Assembly (NCBI GenBank): GCA_005778225.1
Contig: SXPC01000125.1
Coordinates: 1-48,454, forward strand
DNA length: 48,454 nucleotides
Direction: 5' to 3'
Origin: Planctomyces sp.
GTDB taxonomy: Bacteria > Planctomycetota > Planctomycetia > Planctomycetales > Planctomycetaceae
Part shown: positions 33,891 through 42,543 of the stretch, piece after piece
Position numbering within the stretch: position 1 is the first letter of the stretch
Layout: every line of letters begins with the position of its first letter
Notes under the pieces: model-generated
Told to the model about the DNA's origin: nothing
Database searches by the model: none
The model's input: the letters and a program-made list of their open reading frames with translations, nothing else
Made by a program: the position numbers and the translations under genes

Positions 33891-33913
33891 GCAATTGTGA
33901 TTGCCACAATTGC
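33891..33913. promoter_or_regulatory. Perfect 9-bp dyad GCAATTGTG/CACAATTGC
   Basis: Perfect inverted repeat with a 5-base centre (33900-33904), 19 bp after the stop of the HAD gene and 62 bp upstream of the start at 33829, both on the minus strand. It overlaps the -35 region of a candidate promoter (TTGCTG-N17-TAAGAT, minus strand). It lacks a T-tract, so operator is more likely than terminator. Confidence 0.5.
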
Positions 33914-33931
33914 CTCTCTTAACATTCCGCC

Positions 33932-34573
33932 TTACATAGACTTGGGAGGCGTGATTCGTTCGGGCTGATAAAACTGGCGGACATCGATCACGTTCATGCC
34001 GGCAGCCTTCGCAGCGATAATTCCGGGATCGACGTCTTCATAGGCCATGCACTTCGTCGGATCAGCACCAATCCGCCGGGCTGCTTCCAGAAAAATATCG
34101 GGAGCAGGCTTGCCGTGCTCGACATCCAGTGACGTCACAATCGCGTCGAAACACTCAAAGATCCCGATCTGCTTGAGCAGCGGGTAGCAAAGTGACGGGA
34201 TTCCCCCGGTCGCGACAGCCATCGGTCGAACGCCGTGCAACCTTTTGACGAGTTCGACCATGGGCTCGATCGGGCGAACGGTGTGCATCAAGTCGACAAA
34301 CAAGGCTTCCTTCTTGTCCGAGATGGCTTTGATGTCGTGGTCGACACCAGTCTCGGAAATGAGAAGGGCAGCGACTTTGTGGGTGGGCCAGCCGCCTAAT
34401 GCGTAGAAGCGATCTTCGTCGAAATCGAACCCATATTCACTCGAAATCGCTGCCCAGGCACGAAAATGCGGGGGCATCGAGTCAGCCAGCGTCCCATCGC
34501 AATCAAACACAAAACCTTCGATGGACTGCAGCTGAGATTCGGTCAGGTGAAGGATCTTTTCGGCCTCGTTCAT
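33932..34573 (-). CDS. HAD-superfamily sugar phosphatase (YqaB/beta-PGM-like)
   Basis: 213 aa, cytoplasmic. Motif I DCDGTLADS (nucleophile Asp24, acid Asp26), motif II in AVATGG, motif III HGKPAPDIF with Lys, and motif IV EDVDPGI. The cap contains HFRAWAAISSEYGFDFDEDRFYALGGWP, as in beta-phosphoglucomutase and YqaB fructose-1-phosphate/6-phosphogluconate phosphatase. Whether it is a phosphatase or a mutase cannot be decided from sequence alone. The start at 34573 (MNEAEKILHL) is preferred to the ATG at 34591. No operon partner is evident. Confidence 0.92.
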   Translation of the reverse strand: MNEAEKILHLTESQLQSIEGFVFDCDGTLADSMPPHFRAWAAISSEYGFDFDEDRFYALGGWPTHKVAALLISETGVDHDIKAISDKKEALFVDLMHTVRPIEPMVELVKRLHGVRPMAVATGGIPSLCYPLLKQIGIFECFDAIVTSLDVEHGKPAPDIFLEAARRIGADPTKCMAYEDVDPGIIAAKAAGMNVIDVRQFYQPERITPPKSM

Positions 34574-34740
34574 AATCTGAAGGTAGCACATTTCGATCAG
34601 GCCGAAAAGTAGTGGCCTATCGAATGAAAAAGAGAATCAGTCGGGCCGATATTCTTTGCCGCCAAAAAGCGAAGCTAGGCAAATAGATAATGTGTAGTGT
34701 ATTTATATGTCACTTGTTGAGTGAATCTAGCTACACATGG

Positions 34741-35178
34741 CTAGGAGCGTTTAGTTGGATCACCTAGTTCTTTATTCAGTTTCACTGCAGACTTGAGTAG
34801 TTCGCGAAACTGTGGCTTCTGAATCTGGGCGATGTCCGTCAGTTTGACATGCCGCATGCGATCCATGGATTTCTCAAGCAGTTTCTTCGGGTCAGCGACC
34901 TGATCACCACGCCAGAAACCGAAGTTGACCTGATTGCGAAATGCCTTGATAAAACAGAAGGGGCCATTGAGCTCATAAACAGGCTGGCCCCACTTGATCG
35001 ACTCCTCGGCTTTCGGAATCGTGGATGTCACCAGTTCCCGTAATTCGCCGACGATTTCTCCTCGCCAGTCACCAAGTCGTTCAATGTACTCATCGACTGT
35101 CTTGGCCAATTGAGGGGTCAAATTGCTGGAAGGTGTCACCTTCGCTTTAGCGGCTGGCATGGGCTTTTTCTTCGGCAT
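34741..35178 (-). CDS. DUF1801 family protein
   Basis: 145 aa. After a Lys/Ala/Pro-rich first 20 residues comes the DUF1801 domain: Y...L..W....LR.L......A.E.IKWG.PVY...G..CF...K....F.F..G..: here VDEYIERLGDWRGEIVGELR, ESIKWGQPVYELNGPFCFIK and VNFGFWRG. Members are small soluble proteins of unknown biochemistry; the fold is like an iron-sulfur-cluster or DNA-associated scaffold in some annotations, which I do not assert. Genes upstream and downstream are unrelated. The 286-bp gap 35179-35464 holds nothing I can identify. Confidence 0.88.
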   Translation of the reverse strand: MPKKKPMPAAKAKVTPSSNLTPQLAKTVDEYIERLGDWRGEIVGELRELVTSTIPKAEESIKWGQPVYELNGPFCFIKAFRNQVNFGFWRGDQVADPKKLLEKSMDRMRHVKLTDIAQIQKPQFRELLKSAVKLNKELGDPTKRS

Positions 35179-35464
35179 AACGGACCCGCTTCACGTCAAA
35201 TGTTTGATGGGTCACGAAAGGGGAGGTCAATCGGGGTAGGGGAGTGCCCAGGGCTTTCTCGCACTGCAGCAAATTTCTGCATGCAGTTGGTGGTGTTGTT
35301 CACCAGCTTATTAGCTTTCACAGCGAATGAATTATACGCTTAAATGCTAAACAGCTAACAACATAAGTAGCAAAAAGGCCCTGAGTTAACTAGTGTTATC
35401 TGTTGAGAGAAATCCTTTGTCAATCTTGAGGATTCCTAAATATTTCATAAATCGTCGAATTCAC

Positions 35465-36412
35465 TCATCCACGTGGGTGAAATTTCTTGTGAATGGCTTT
35501 CAGGCGGCTGTTTTCTACGTGCGTATAGATCTGAGTCGTCCGAATACTGGCATGGCCCATCAGTTCCTGGAGGGCACGAATTTCGGCTCCACCGGCCAGC
35601 ATATGCGTAGCAAAGCTGTGACGCAGGGTGTGAGGACTGACGCCTTCACCGCAGCCAATTCTCTGGGCATACTTGGTCACCAGCTTCCAGATCACGATGC
35701 GACTGAGTCCGCGTCCGGATCGGTTGACCAGGAGAACCTGGCTGCCTGATTTCGTCGTCAACAGAGGTCGTTCGTGCTCCAGATAAGCTTCCAGAGCAGC
35801 CCGAGCAACCCCGTTCAATGAAACCAGGCGTTCCTTGTCTCCTTTTCCAATCACGCGACAGAAGCCTTCCTCCAGCGAAATACTGTTCAAGTGCAATGAC
35901 GCGACTTCCGATGCCCGGCAACCGGTGGCATAAAGCAGGCACAAGAGAGCCCGGTCTCTGAGTGGGAAGCGATCTGTCGGACCCGGGGCAGACAGCAGTT
36001 CGTCCACTTTCTCTGGACTGAGGACCTTGGGGAGATACTGCCAAAGCTTAGGCGAGTTTAATAAGTCGACGACGCTTTCCGTCAGTTGGCCTTCCAAAAC
36101 TAGATAGCGAAAAAACATCTTTAAGGAAACAAGATGGCGGGCGATTGTCGTCGTGGCGAAATTCTGCTCGTGCAGGTATTTCAGGTAATCGCGAAACGCC
36201 GACAACGGTAACTGAGAGAACAGGCCCAGCTTGTTCAGGCGATGCCATTCTAAAAATCGCTTTGTGTCTGTGCGGTAAGCCGAGACGGTATTGCCAGACA
36301 TGCCACATTCGCGTTCCAGGTAAAACACGAAGTTTTGCAGCGAATCGCCTTGCGCCTCTTCTCCCCGCGGCATGGCGGGTGAATCGCTCACAGGACGTCG
36401 ACGCGGTGGCAT
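35465..36412 (-). CDS. xerD: Tyrosine recombinase XerD/XerC
   Basis: 315 aa. Resolves chromosome dimers at dif together with a partner Xer and FtsK. All six catalytic residues are present: Arg166 (ATGCRASE), Lys190, His261 and Arg264 (HTLRHSFATHML), His287 (LMGHASI) and Tyr296 (TQIYTHV). The N-terminal SAM-like DNA-binding domain (about 24-115) is complete, preceded by about 20 residues of basic extension. The absence of phage or integron genes beside it favours housekeeping XerD over an integrase. XerC and XerD cannot be told apart with certainty here, so the symbol is provisional. Confidence 0.92.
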   Translation of the reverse strand: MPPRRRPVSDSPAMPRGEEAQGDSLQNFVFYLERECGMSGNTVSAYRTDTKRFLEWHRLNKLGLFSQLPLSAFRDYLKYLHEQNFATTTIARHLVSLKMFFRYLVLEGQLTESVVDLLNSPKLWQYLPKVLSPEKVDELLSAPGPTDRFPLRDRALLCLLYATGCRASEVASLHLNSISLEEGFCRVIGKGDKERLVSLNGVARAALEAYLEHERPLLTTKSGSQVLLVNRSGRGLSRIVIWKLVTKYAQRIGCGEGVSPHTLRHSFATHMLAGGAEIRALQELMGHASIRTTQIYTHVENSRLKAIHKKFHPRG

Positions 36413-36772
36413 AAAAGGCTTTCTCGTCGTGGTTTAAGACGCAAAATGGGACAGACTGGCTCAGTTCAGTTTCGGTATGGGGGACGGACGACTTGAGATG
36501 CAGGGGAAACTTGCATGACTTAACGATTAACTAATATGAGAACTTGATGTCATCCGTCTTTAGGGAAAATATTGAAAATGGAGTAAACGGGTATTTTTAC
36601 GCCGTGTGCAATGTGTGCATTCAGGGGAAAATGGTCGTCATGTCTGACATCTTGTCAGTCGTGATTTTTGGCTTGATGGCAGGGATGTCGTAAAAGTAGC
36701 CTCGTCTCAAGTTGATGGGGCCCTTAAGATGGAAGCCATTGGAGTTATTCATTTTGATCAGGAGATTTACGG
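36413..36772. other. 360-bp intergenic region, no gene seen
   Basis: Divergent promoter region of xerD and the DsbD-alpha gene. It contains a perfect dyad CTGACA-TCT-TGTCAG at 36644-36658 followed by GTCGTGATTTTT, and an AT-rich stretch (36520-36610). No convincing sigma70 pair was found and no repeat family is present. Confidence 0.5.
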
Positions 36773-37351
36773 ATGAAATCCGTCGTATCAGTCATCGCCG
36801 TTCTTACGTTTGGAATGTTGTCGACTCTCTTTGTTCCGCCAGCGAGCGCGCAGGCGCCCGGCGAGCCATCTCTCGTCACGGTCAAGACTTTTATGGCCGC
36901 GTCAAAACTCGCGCCTGGTCAGCCTGTGGAAGTATTGATTGTCGTTCAAGTGCAAAAGCCATGGCATATCAATTCTAACCCTGCGAACCCTGATTACCTA
37001 ATTCCTACGGAATTTAAACTTGTTGCCACCGAAGGAAGCAAAGTCGACCAGTTGAAGTACCCTAAGGCCGGCACAATGAACATGGATGGCATTGATGAGC
37101 CCGTCCATGTCTACGAAGGGGAATTTGCGATCTTCGGCAAGATCACTGCTCCTGTGGAAGCAGCTGGCAAAACCGAGTCGCTTGATATGCAGCTGCATTA
37201 CCAGGCCTGTAACGATCAGAAGTGTCTCCAGCCGAACAAGGTCTCCATCAAAGGGAAGGTCCCTGTCGCGGCTGTCGGGGAAGCTCTCGAACCTCAGAAC
37301 CAGAAGTTGTTTGAGAAGTACCGCCCCAAGGCGGAAGAAAAGAAGAAGTAG
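36773..37351 (+). CDS. Periplasmic DsbD-alpha-like domain protein
   Basis: 192 aa with an AGGAG site 8 bases before the ATG. Signal peptide 1-26 (ASA cleavage). The mature protein matches the N-terminal domain of DsbD (PF11412): VEVLIVVQVQKPWHINSNP at about 52-70 and a Cys pair (Cys146, Cys151) in LHYQACNDQKCLQP. In DsbD this domain passes electrons from the membrane hub to periplasmic partners; here it is encoded alone, without the membrane and thioredoxin domains. The C-terminus is Lys/Glu-rich. The next gene is pyk, 241 bp away with its own promoter, so it is monocistronic. Confidence 0.88.
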   Translation: MKSVVSVIAVLTFGMLSTLFVPPASAQAPGEPSLVTVKTFMAASKLAPGQPVEVLIVVQVQKPWHINSNPANPDYLIPTEFKLVATEGSKVDQLKYPKAGTMNMDGIDEPVHVYEGEFAIFGKITAPVEAAGKTESLDMQLHYQACNDQKCLQPNKVSIKGKVPVAAVGEALEPQNQKLFEKYRPKAEEKKK

Positions 37352-37451
37352 TTGACGCTTTTCGGTCAATTTCCACGTCAGGAAGTGGAACATATCGCAA
37401 TCGGCTGATATGCGGTCTGCCTGATTTGATACGAGATTGACCTGTCCGCGT

Positions 37452-37480
37452 TTGTCAGGGGTGTGCTTGCTCCGTATATT
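37452..37480 (+). promoter_or_regulatory. Strong candidate sigma70-type promoter of pyk
   Basis: TTGTCA (37452-37457), exactly 17 bp, then TATATT (37475-37480): five of six consensus matches in each box. The predicted start of transcription is near 37487, giving a leader of about 105 bases. Confidence 0.7.
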
Positions 37481-37592
37481 CTGGACCTGACAGAACATAA
37501 CATGTCGGTGTTTCTGGTGACGCCGGAGCACTGGCAGGATTCTGTTTTTTGCGCAGGCTGCGCCGTCCCATACGTTGGCAAGGATTCTCAAG

Positions 37593-39071
37593 ATGAGCTC
37601 ACACCCCGAAGCAAAGACCGCCTCTGTTCCGAAAACCAAGATTGTCGCAACGATTGGTCCAGCGACTTCCTCCCGTGAACAGCTCAAAGCTTTGATACTT
37701 GCGGGAGTGAACGTCTTCCGTCTCAACTTCGCTCACGGAACGCACGAGCAGCACGGCAGCGTCCTGCAATTGATTCGTGAGTTATCAGCCGAACTGAGCA
37801 AACCGGTGGCGATCCTCGGGGATCTCTCAGGTCCTAAGATTCGTCTGGGCAAGTTGCCTAACGATGAGATTGACTGCCTGCTGGGCTCTCGCTTCGAATT
37901 CGTAAAGGGCAGCACTGGCGGCGATGTCACCAAGCTCAACTGCACCTATGAGTATTTGATTGATGACCTGAATCCTGGCGACCCGGTTCTTCTGGCTGAT
38001 GGGAACGTCGGCATGCGGGTGGTTGAAAAGTATGCCGACGAGGGGCGGGCTGTCTGTATTGTCGAGCACCCCGGACTCATCCGCTCCAAGCAGGGAATTA
38101 ACCTGCCGGGAGTGAATCTGCGCACGCCCTCTCTGACCGATAAGGATCGTGATGACCTCGCCTGGGCCTTGGCACACCGCATCGACTTCGTCTCGTTGAG
38201 CTTTGTCCGTCGAGCAGATGACCTGAAACACTTACGACAGACGATCGAAGATCTCCAGAAGATTGTCTCTGACAAGCACATTCCACAAATCGTTGCCAAA
38301 ATCGAGAAACTCGAAGCCATTCAGGAACTCGATGCGATTCTCGAAGAGTCCGATGTCGTGATGGTGGCTCGCGGCGATCTGGGCGTCGAAGCTGATATCG
38401 TCAAAGTGCCGATCCTGCAGAAACTGATCATCAAGAAGTGCGGCGAAGCACGCGTTCCGGTCATTACTGCGACCCAGATGCTCGACAGCATGCAGCACTC
38501 CCCTTTCCCGACCCGCGCAGAAGCCACCGACGTCGCGAACGCTGTTCTGGATGGCACCGATGCCGTCATGCTCTCGGGTGAAACGGCGGTCGGTAAATTC
38601 CCCGTGCGAACCGTCGAAGTGATGCGACGGATCGTCATGGAAGCCGAGACTCTGCTCGCGACGCGTAATTTCATCGACGCTCGGATTCAACCAGGACGCA
38701 AGGCGCTCGAAGTCACGGAAGCCATGACTCTGGCTGCGGGAACAGCCGCCTCTCAACTGCAGGCTGACCTGATCGTCGTCATCACGAAGTCAGGACGCAC
38801 CGCGCTCTCGATGTCCAAACAGCGTCACCCGATGCCCGTTCTGGCCATCACGAAGGAACTCGAAACCTCTCGTAAGCTCTGCATGGTCTGGGGCGTTTAC
38901 CCACATTACGCCGACATCCAGGAAAATGATCCCAAGGCAGTGCTGTCGACTGTTCTCGAATGGGGCAAATCCAACGGCATCCTCAAGCATGGCAGTAAGA
39001 TCGCGCTGATCCTCGACTCGATCTGGTCAGCCGAAGGCCACGACGTGTTGATGATCCATACCGTGGATTAG
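37593..39071 (+). CDS. pyk: Pyruvate kinase
   Basis: 492 aa. Final step of glycolysis, phosphoenolpyruvate plus ADP to pyruvate plus ATP. The start at 37593 has AAGGA 9 bases upstream. Motifs: TKIVATIGPATSS (about 14-26), LNFAHGTHEQH (about 49-59), KIEKLEA (catalytic Lys, about 237), VMVARGDLGVE (metal site), TQMLDSMQHSPFPTRAEATDVANAVLDGTDAVMLSGETA, and a complete C-terminal regulatory domain. Length is normal (470-500). The usual MxxSP in TQMLESM is MLDSMQHSP, a common variation. It follows the DsbD-alpha gene and is transcribed from its own promoter. Confidence 0.98.
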   Translation: MSSHPEAKTASVPKTKIVATIGPATSSREQLKALILAGVNVFRLNFAHGTHEQHGSVLQLIRELSAELSKPVAILGDLSGPKIRLGKLPNDEIDCLLGSRFEFVKGSTGGDVTKLNCTYEYLIDDLNPGDPVLLADGNVGMRVVEKYADEGRAVCIVEHPGLIRSKQGINLPGVNLRTPSLTDKDRDDLAWALAHRIDFVSLSFVRRADDLKHLRQTIEDLQKIVSDKHIPQIVAKIEKLEAIQELDAILEESDVVMVARGDLGVEADIVKVPILQKLIIKKCGEARVPVITATQMLDSMQHSPFPTRAEATDVANAVLDGTDAVMLSGETAVGKFPVRTVEVMRRIVMEAETLLATRNFIDARIQPGRKALEVTEAMTLAAGTAASQLQADLIVVITKSGRTALSMSKQRHPMPVLAITKELETSRKLCMVWGVYPHYADIQENDPKAVLSTVLEWGKSNGILKHGSKIALILDSIWSAEGHDVLMIHTVD

Positions 39072-39092
39072 GACTGCAGACGTAAATCCGGG

Positions 39093-39233
39093 AGACTGGA
39101 ACGCAGAGAGAACAGAGTTGAGCGGAGATCGCAGAGTAAGAGGTTTGTCGGTTTCGAGCCTCTGCTATCAACCGCATTTTCGTTTCACTCCGCGTCCTCT
39201 GCTTCCCTCCGCGAGCTCTGCGTTCCAGTCTTC
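39093..39233. repeat. Family G inverted repeat, copy G2
   Basis: Left arm GAGACTGGAACGCAGAG...GAGTTGAGCGGAG, right arm CTCCGCGAGCTCTGCGTTCC plus AGTCTTC, centre about 60 bp. It lies 22 bp after the pyk stop. The 363-bp gap 39072-39434 contains only this repeat and an AT-rich leader of the gene at 39435. Confidence 0.82.
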
Positions 39234-39434
39234 TGGTGATCATGGCGCAGCTTCAAAGTAGTTCGGAAACAGGAATCTTTCTGCGTCCGAAAAAATTGTA
39301 GAAAAGTCAGAGCATTTTCCTGAAAAAGTCTAAAGTTTTCGAAGAAGGTCTCAACTTGAGCTAAATCGGCTGCCGATACAGAAGGAAGAACCGTCAAAGT
39401 CGACGTATCTTTCCTAACCGGACCCGAGCCGATC

Positions 39435-40940
39435 ATGCCTTCAAATAATTCTATCGCTCATCGTCACTCCCTGCTGTCTCGCGTGTTGCCGCTGTTGCTG
39501 GCCGCGTTGTCAGGCTGCTGCTGTTACGATCCCTGTGGTTACAACTCCTGCTATGACCCTTGTGGCAGTGGTTTCTATACCTCGGGGATGAACTACGGCA
39601 GCTGCGTCAACGATCTGCCGACTCTGTACGGAATGCAGAATGGCAACTGTGCTCCGATGAATTGTGCTCCGATCAGCTGTGCCCCCATCAGCACCTGCTC
39701 GACCGTCTCTCGTCCTCCCATGGTGATGCGAACCTACGTTCCACCGACCATGAGTGGCAACTGCTTTACCGGCGGTTGCGATGTCAGCGGGGGATGCGAA
39801 GATGGCCAGTGTAGCGATGATTATTTTAACGATGGCGTCATTTATGGCACGCCTGAGCCAACCATGGGCATGCCTTATGGCAATTACAGCTATCATGAGC
39901 GCTATCATCAGAACCATCACAAGGTCAGCTGGACTCAGAAGTTCAAAGCCGGCTGGAAGAAGAGGTTCGGCAAGAAAGCCTGCGATTGTCCACGGTGTCG
40001 TGAGAAACGACGTCACTTCAAGAACGGCGAAGTCCATGCACTCAACTGTGGCTGTCCAATTTGCCGCGGCGAACAGTTCGCGATGAACAGCAGCTACGAA
40101 GGCGAAGTGATCGAAGGTGATGTCGTCTATGATGGCGAAATGGTTGATGGTGAGGTTGTGGAAGGGGACGTCATCTACGAAGACGGCGATACGCACGTCG
40201 TTGACCATGGCCATAACCCGCAGACCTGCCCACACTGTCAAAAAGCCAGCAATTCTGCCATGAACCAGCGTCAGATGACTTACGATGGCGGACCAGTCGA
40301 AGGCGAAATGATGGATGGCCAGATCATCGAAGGCGATACGATTCACGATAATGGGGGTATGACGCAGTCATACCCTGAATACGGCGGCCAGCATTTTGCT
40401 CCACCAGTCCCTGCTCGTGATAACAACGGTGCAACACTGAACGGCGAGATCATGGAAGGCAGCGTGCCCGCTGACGCTAATCCTCAGCCAACATTCCGTC
40501 AGCGTCCTAACAGCGACGATGCACCTGCTCCGCCAACCTCGAACATGCCCATGCCGAACAATGAAGATGAGTTCTCTCAACCACGCCCGATTCCTGATGG
40601 AAATGTCAGCCTGAAGCCACCGCAGCAGACTGATAGCGAAGACCTCATGCTTCCTCCCACCTGGGAAGAGGCACAAGTCGCCAAGCCAATGGCTGCTCCC
40701 AAAACAACGGCGACTGTTCAGTCACTGGCTCCTCCGCAAATCTCCGCGCCAACCGAACACGAATGGGCCAGCTCTGCCAAGCCGGCGACCACATCGAAGA
40801 CAGCGGTCTATACCAAGCCCGCAACTCGCTCAACCATGGATAACCGTTACCATAACTTCGAAACCAAATCGACCAAGCCCGTCTCCCACGAGCAACCTCT
40901 CCTCCTGCCTCCCGCTCCCGAACCACGCAAGCTGAAATAA
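39435..40940 (+). CDS. Cys-rich outer-envelope lipoprotein with internal repeats
   Basis: 501 aa. Signal peptide with lipobox LAALSGC (Cys28). Residues 28-45 contain two YDPCG units; residues about 75-95 have CAP-[MI]-[NS]-C repeats. Three CxxC pairs follow in a basic region (CDCPRC about 178-183, CGCPIC about 199-204, CPHC about 263-266), as in metal-binding or disulfide knots. Residues about 218-345 carry imperfect repeats of the type [VI]-[IV]-E-G-D-[VT]-[VI]-Y/H-[DE]-[DG]-G (for example GEVIEGDVVYDGEMVDGEVV). The tail is Pro/Ala/Lys-rich. No family is recognised. Secreted, cross-linked envelope or pore-rim protein is the inference. No clear ribosome binding site. Confidence 0.85.
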   Translation: MPSNNSIAHRHSLLSRVLPLLLAALSGCCCYDPCGYNSCYDPCGSGFYTSGMNYGSCVNDLPTLYGMQNGNCAPMNCAPISCAPISTCSTVSRPPMVMRTYVPPTMSGNCFTGGCDVSGGCEDGQCSDDYFNDGVIYGTPEPTMGMPYGNYSYHERYHQNHHKVSWTQKFKAGWKKRFGKKACDCPRCREKRRHFKNGEVHALNCGCPICRGEQFAMNSSYEGEVIEGDVVYDGEMVDGEVVEGDVIYEDGDTHVVDHGHNPQTCPHCQKASNSAMNQRQMTYDGGPVEGEMMDGQIIEGDTIHDNGGMTQSYPEYGGQHFAPPVPARDNNGATLNGEIMEGSVPADANPQPTFRQRPNSDDAPAPPTSNMPMPNNEDEFSQPRPIPDGNVSLKPPQQTDSEDLMLPPTWEEAQVAKPMAAPKTTATVQSLAPPQISAPTEHEWASSAKPATTSKTAVYTKPATRSTMDNRYHNFETKSTKPVSHEQPLLLPPAPEPRKLK

Positions 40941-40982
40941 CCGGACCGTCGTATTATCTATGTGTGCAGATCACCGACGGAT

Positions 40983-42167
40983 TCAATCAGCTGAATCATC
41001 CGGCTCGCTCGCCAGCGTCAACGAGTGAAAGACTTCGTCTGCGGATTTAGCGGCATTGGCAGGTCGATCGGCATCGTTCGGAAAGACCATCAGATCCTCC
41101 CTCGGCTGGATCGTCACGAACGACAGATCGAGGTCGCCATTCTGCGACAGCTGCGGCTGCAGGCTCAGATGCTTGCATAAAAACAAGACTGCTGCTGTCC
41201 GCTTGGAGGGGCCGTAATCGTGGCCTTCGCTCGCGAAGTGAGCATGTTCGACCTGATCACCAGCCTTGTTGAGTTCGTAGATCCGCTTGATGAAGGGGAA
41301 CTCGACATCAGTGCAGTTCTTCGTCCAGTCTTGTCCGTTGGAGACGATCAGCTGAGGTTTCGGAGCAAAGCTCGCGGCGATCTCGACGTTGTTCGTTTCA
41401 TGATGCGGGCCAACATGAATCGGCAAGCCGGATTCGCAGACGCAGCCGCCGTAATAGTGAGCGGAGACCTGACAGACGGGGACCGAGACATCGAGTCGGT
41501 CATCGACCGCGGCCAGTAAAAAGGTTTGCGTTGCTCCGCCGGAAGCTCCAGTACAGCCAAGTCTGGTTTGATCAATGTTGGGCATCGAACAGAGATAGTC
41601 GAGGGCTCGGATGCTGTTGTAGGTCTGAAGCTTGAGAACCTGGGGATGCTTGTGATCGACAGGACGTGACTCTTCGAAGCCAACCATGTCGTAAGAAAAG
41701 ACAACTGCCCCCGCACGGGCGAGAGCAGCGGAGAGTTTTTGTTGATCTTCGCGGGTCCGTCCATCCTTCCAGTGACCATGCGGCGAGAGAATGCCAGCGA
41801 TCGACTTGCCGGGTTCGTTGGGACGATAGAGATTTCCTGTCAGCCAGAAGCCGGGCAGTGTTTGAATCGCGACATTATCGACACTATAGCCATCGAATCT
41901 GTGCGTTGCGGTGACGAGGGGGGAGAGGTCACACGGCGTGGGAGGGTGATCGAGGCCCAAGGTCGATTTGATGTGCTGACGAATGACCTTGGAACGCTCA
42001 GCCCATTGTTCCTGCGTCTGATTCTTCTCCGCTAATGCTGCGACGAATCGCTTTGCCTCCGGCTCTTCAAAGACAGCTCCGATGCGAAGCTCCTGGCCCG
42101 ACAACGGCAGGGGAGGGGAGAGCAGGCAGGCCATCAGGGGCAAGGCGATGAAGAGTCCGTAGCGCAT
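40983..42167 (-). CDS. Secreted alpha/beta-hydrolase, acetyl-xylan-esterase-like
   Basis: 394 aa with a signal peptide at about 1-24. The nucleophile elbow is GASGG (Ser209), the oxyanion region GILSPHGHW, and the catalytic His is probably in SEGHDYG (about 330); the acid may be the Asp in SNGQDWTKN. The pattern MVGFEESRPVDHK...SIRALDYLCSMPNIDQTRLGCTG is shared with planctomycete acetyl-xylan-esterase-type proteins (AXE1/abhydrolase). Removal of acetyl groups from polysaccharides is therefore inferred; the exact substrate is not known. It is a single-gene unit, with repeats B4 and A4 upstream of its start. Confidence 0.88.
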   Translation of the reverse strand: MRYGLFIALPLMACLLSPPLPLSGQELRIGAVFEEPEAKRFVAALAEKNQTQEQWAERSKVIRQHIKSTLGLDHPPTPCDLSPLVTATHRFDGYSVDNVAIQTLPGFWLTGNLYRPNEPGKSIAGILSPHGHWKDGRTREDQQKLSAALARAGAVVFSYDMVGFEESRPVDHKHPQVLKLQTYNSIRALDYLCSMPNIDQTRLGCTGASGGATQTFLLAAVDDRLDVSVPVCQVSAHYYGGCVCESGLPIHVGPHHETNNVEIAASFAPKPQLIVSNGQDWTKNCTDVEFPFIKRIYELNKAGDQVEHAHFASEGHDYGPSKRTAAVLFLCKHLSLQPQLSQNGDLDLSFVTIQPREDLMVFPNDADRPANAAKSADEVFHSLTLASEPDDSAD

Positions 42168-42191
42168 GTTCGGGTCCTCAGCTAGAGAGTG

Positions 42192-42235
42192 CGGGAGGGC
42201 GAGGCTCCGTCCGAGCCGCTGTCCCGCGTTGCAAC
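42192..42235. repeat. Family B repeat arm, copy B4
   Basis: CGGGAGGGCGAGGCTCCGTC ... CCGCGTTGCAAC, the closest relative of B1. It is followed 30 bp later by family A copy A4, so two families are stacked in the 376-bp divergent gap 42168-42543. Confidence 0.88.
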
Positions 42236-42264
42236 ATCACACCAGTGAATCGAGGCTATTCCCT

Positions 42265-42339
42265 GTGTGCCACGGCTGTGTCAGCCGTGCAAATGGACGC
42301 TCGATGCGCAGTCGCACGGCTGACACAGCCGTGGCACAC
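42265..42339. repeat. Family A inverted repeat, copy A4
   Basis: 75 bp, arms GTGTGCCACGGCTGTGTCAG and CTGACACAGCCGTGGCACAC, which are perfectly complementary over 20 bases. The centre differs from A1, A3 and A5. Confidence 0.93.
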
Positions 42340-42543
42340 GATTCATTGATCATTCGGTTTTCGCAACGCGGAGTTTCGCCCTTCCGGTGTAGGATTTCTT
42401 TCACCTAGTAGAGACAGCTGCTCTGGCAAACTCAAACAAAATATTTTCCAGTTCGTTGTCGAAAGCCTTGTCTCCCACTCGACCAGAAGAGGAAGATCCA
42501 TTCAAACACGGAACAACGAACCAGCAATACAGGAGTCCCTCTT

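Noticed and set aside
35465-36412. Integrase of a mobile element
   Set aside because: The recombinase has the size and motifs of housekeeping Xer proteins, and no att-like direct repeats, tRNA or phage genes are nearby.
39510-40346. 278-codon minus-strand open frame opposite the Cys-rich lipoprotein gene
   Set aside because: Composition (Ile/Ala/His/Val rich with no domain) is that of an antisense shadow; the plus strand shows lipobox and CxxC pairs.
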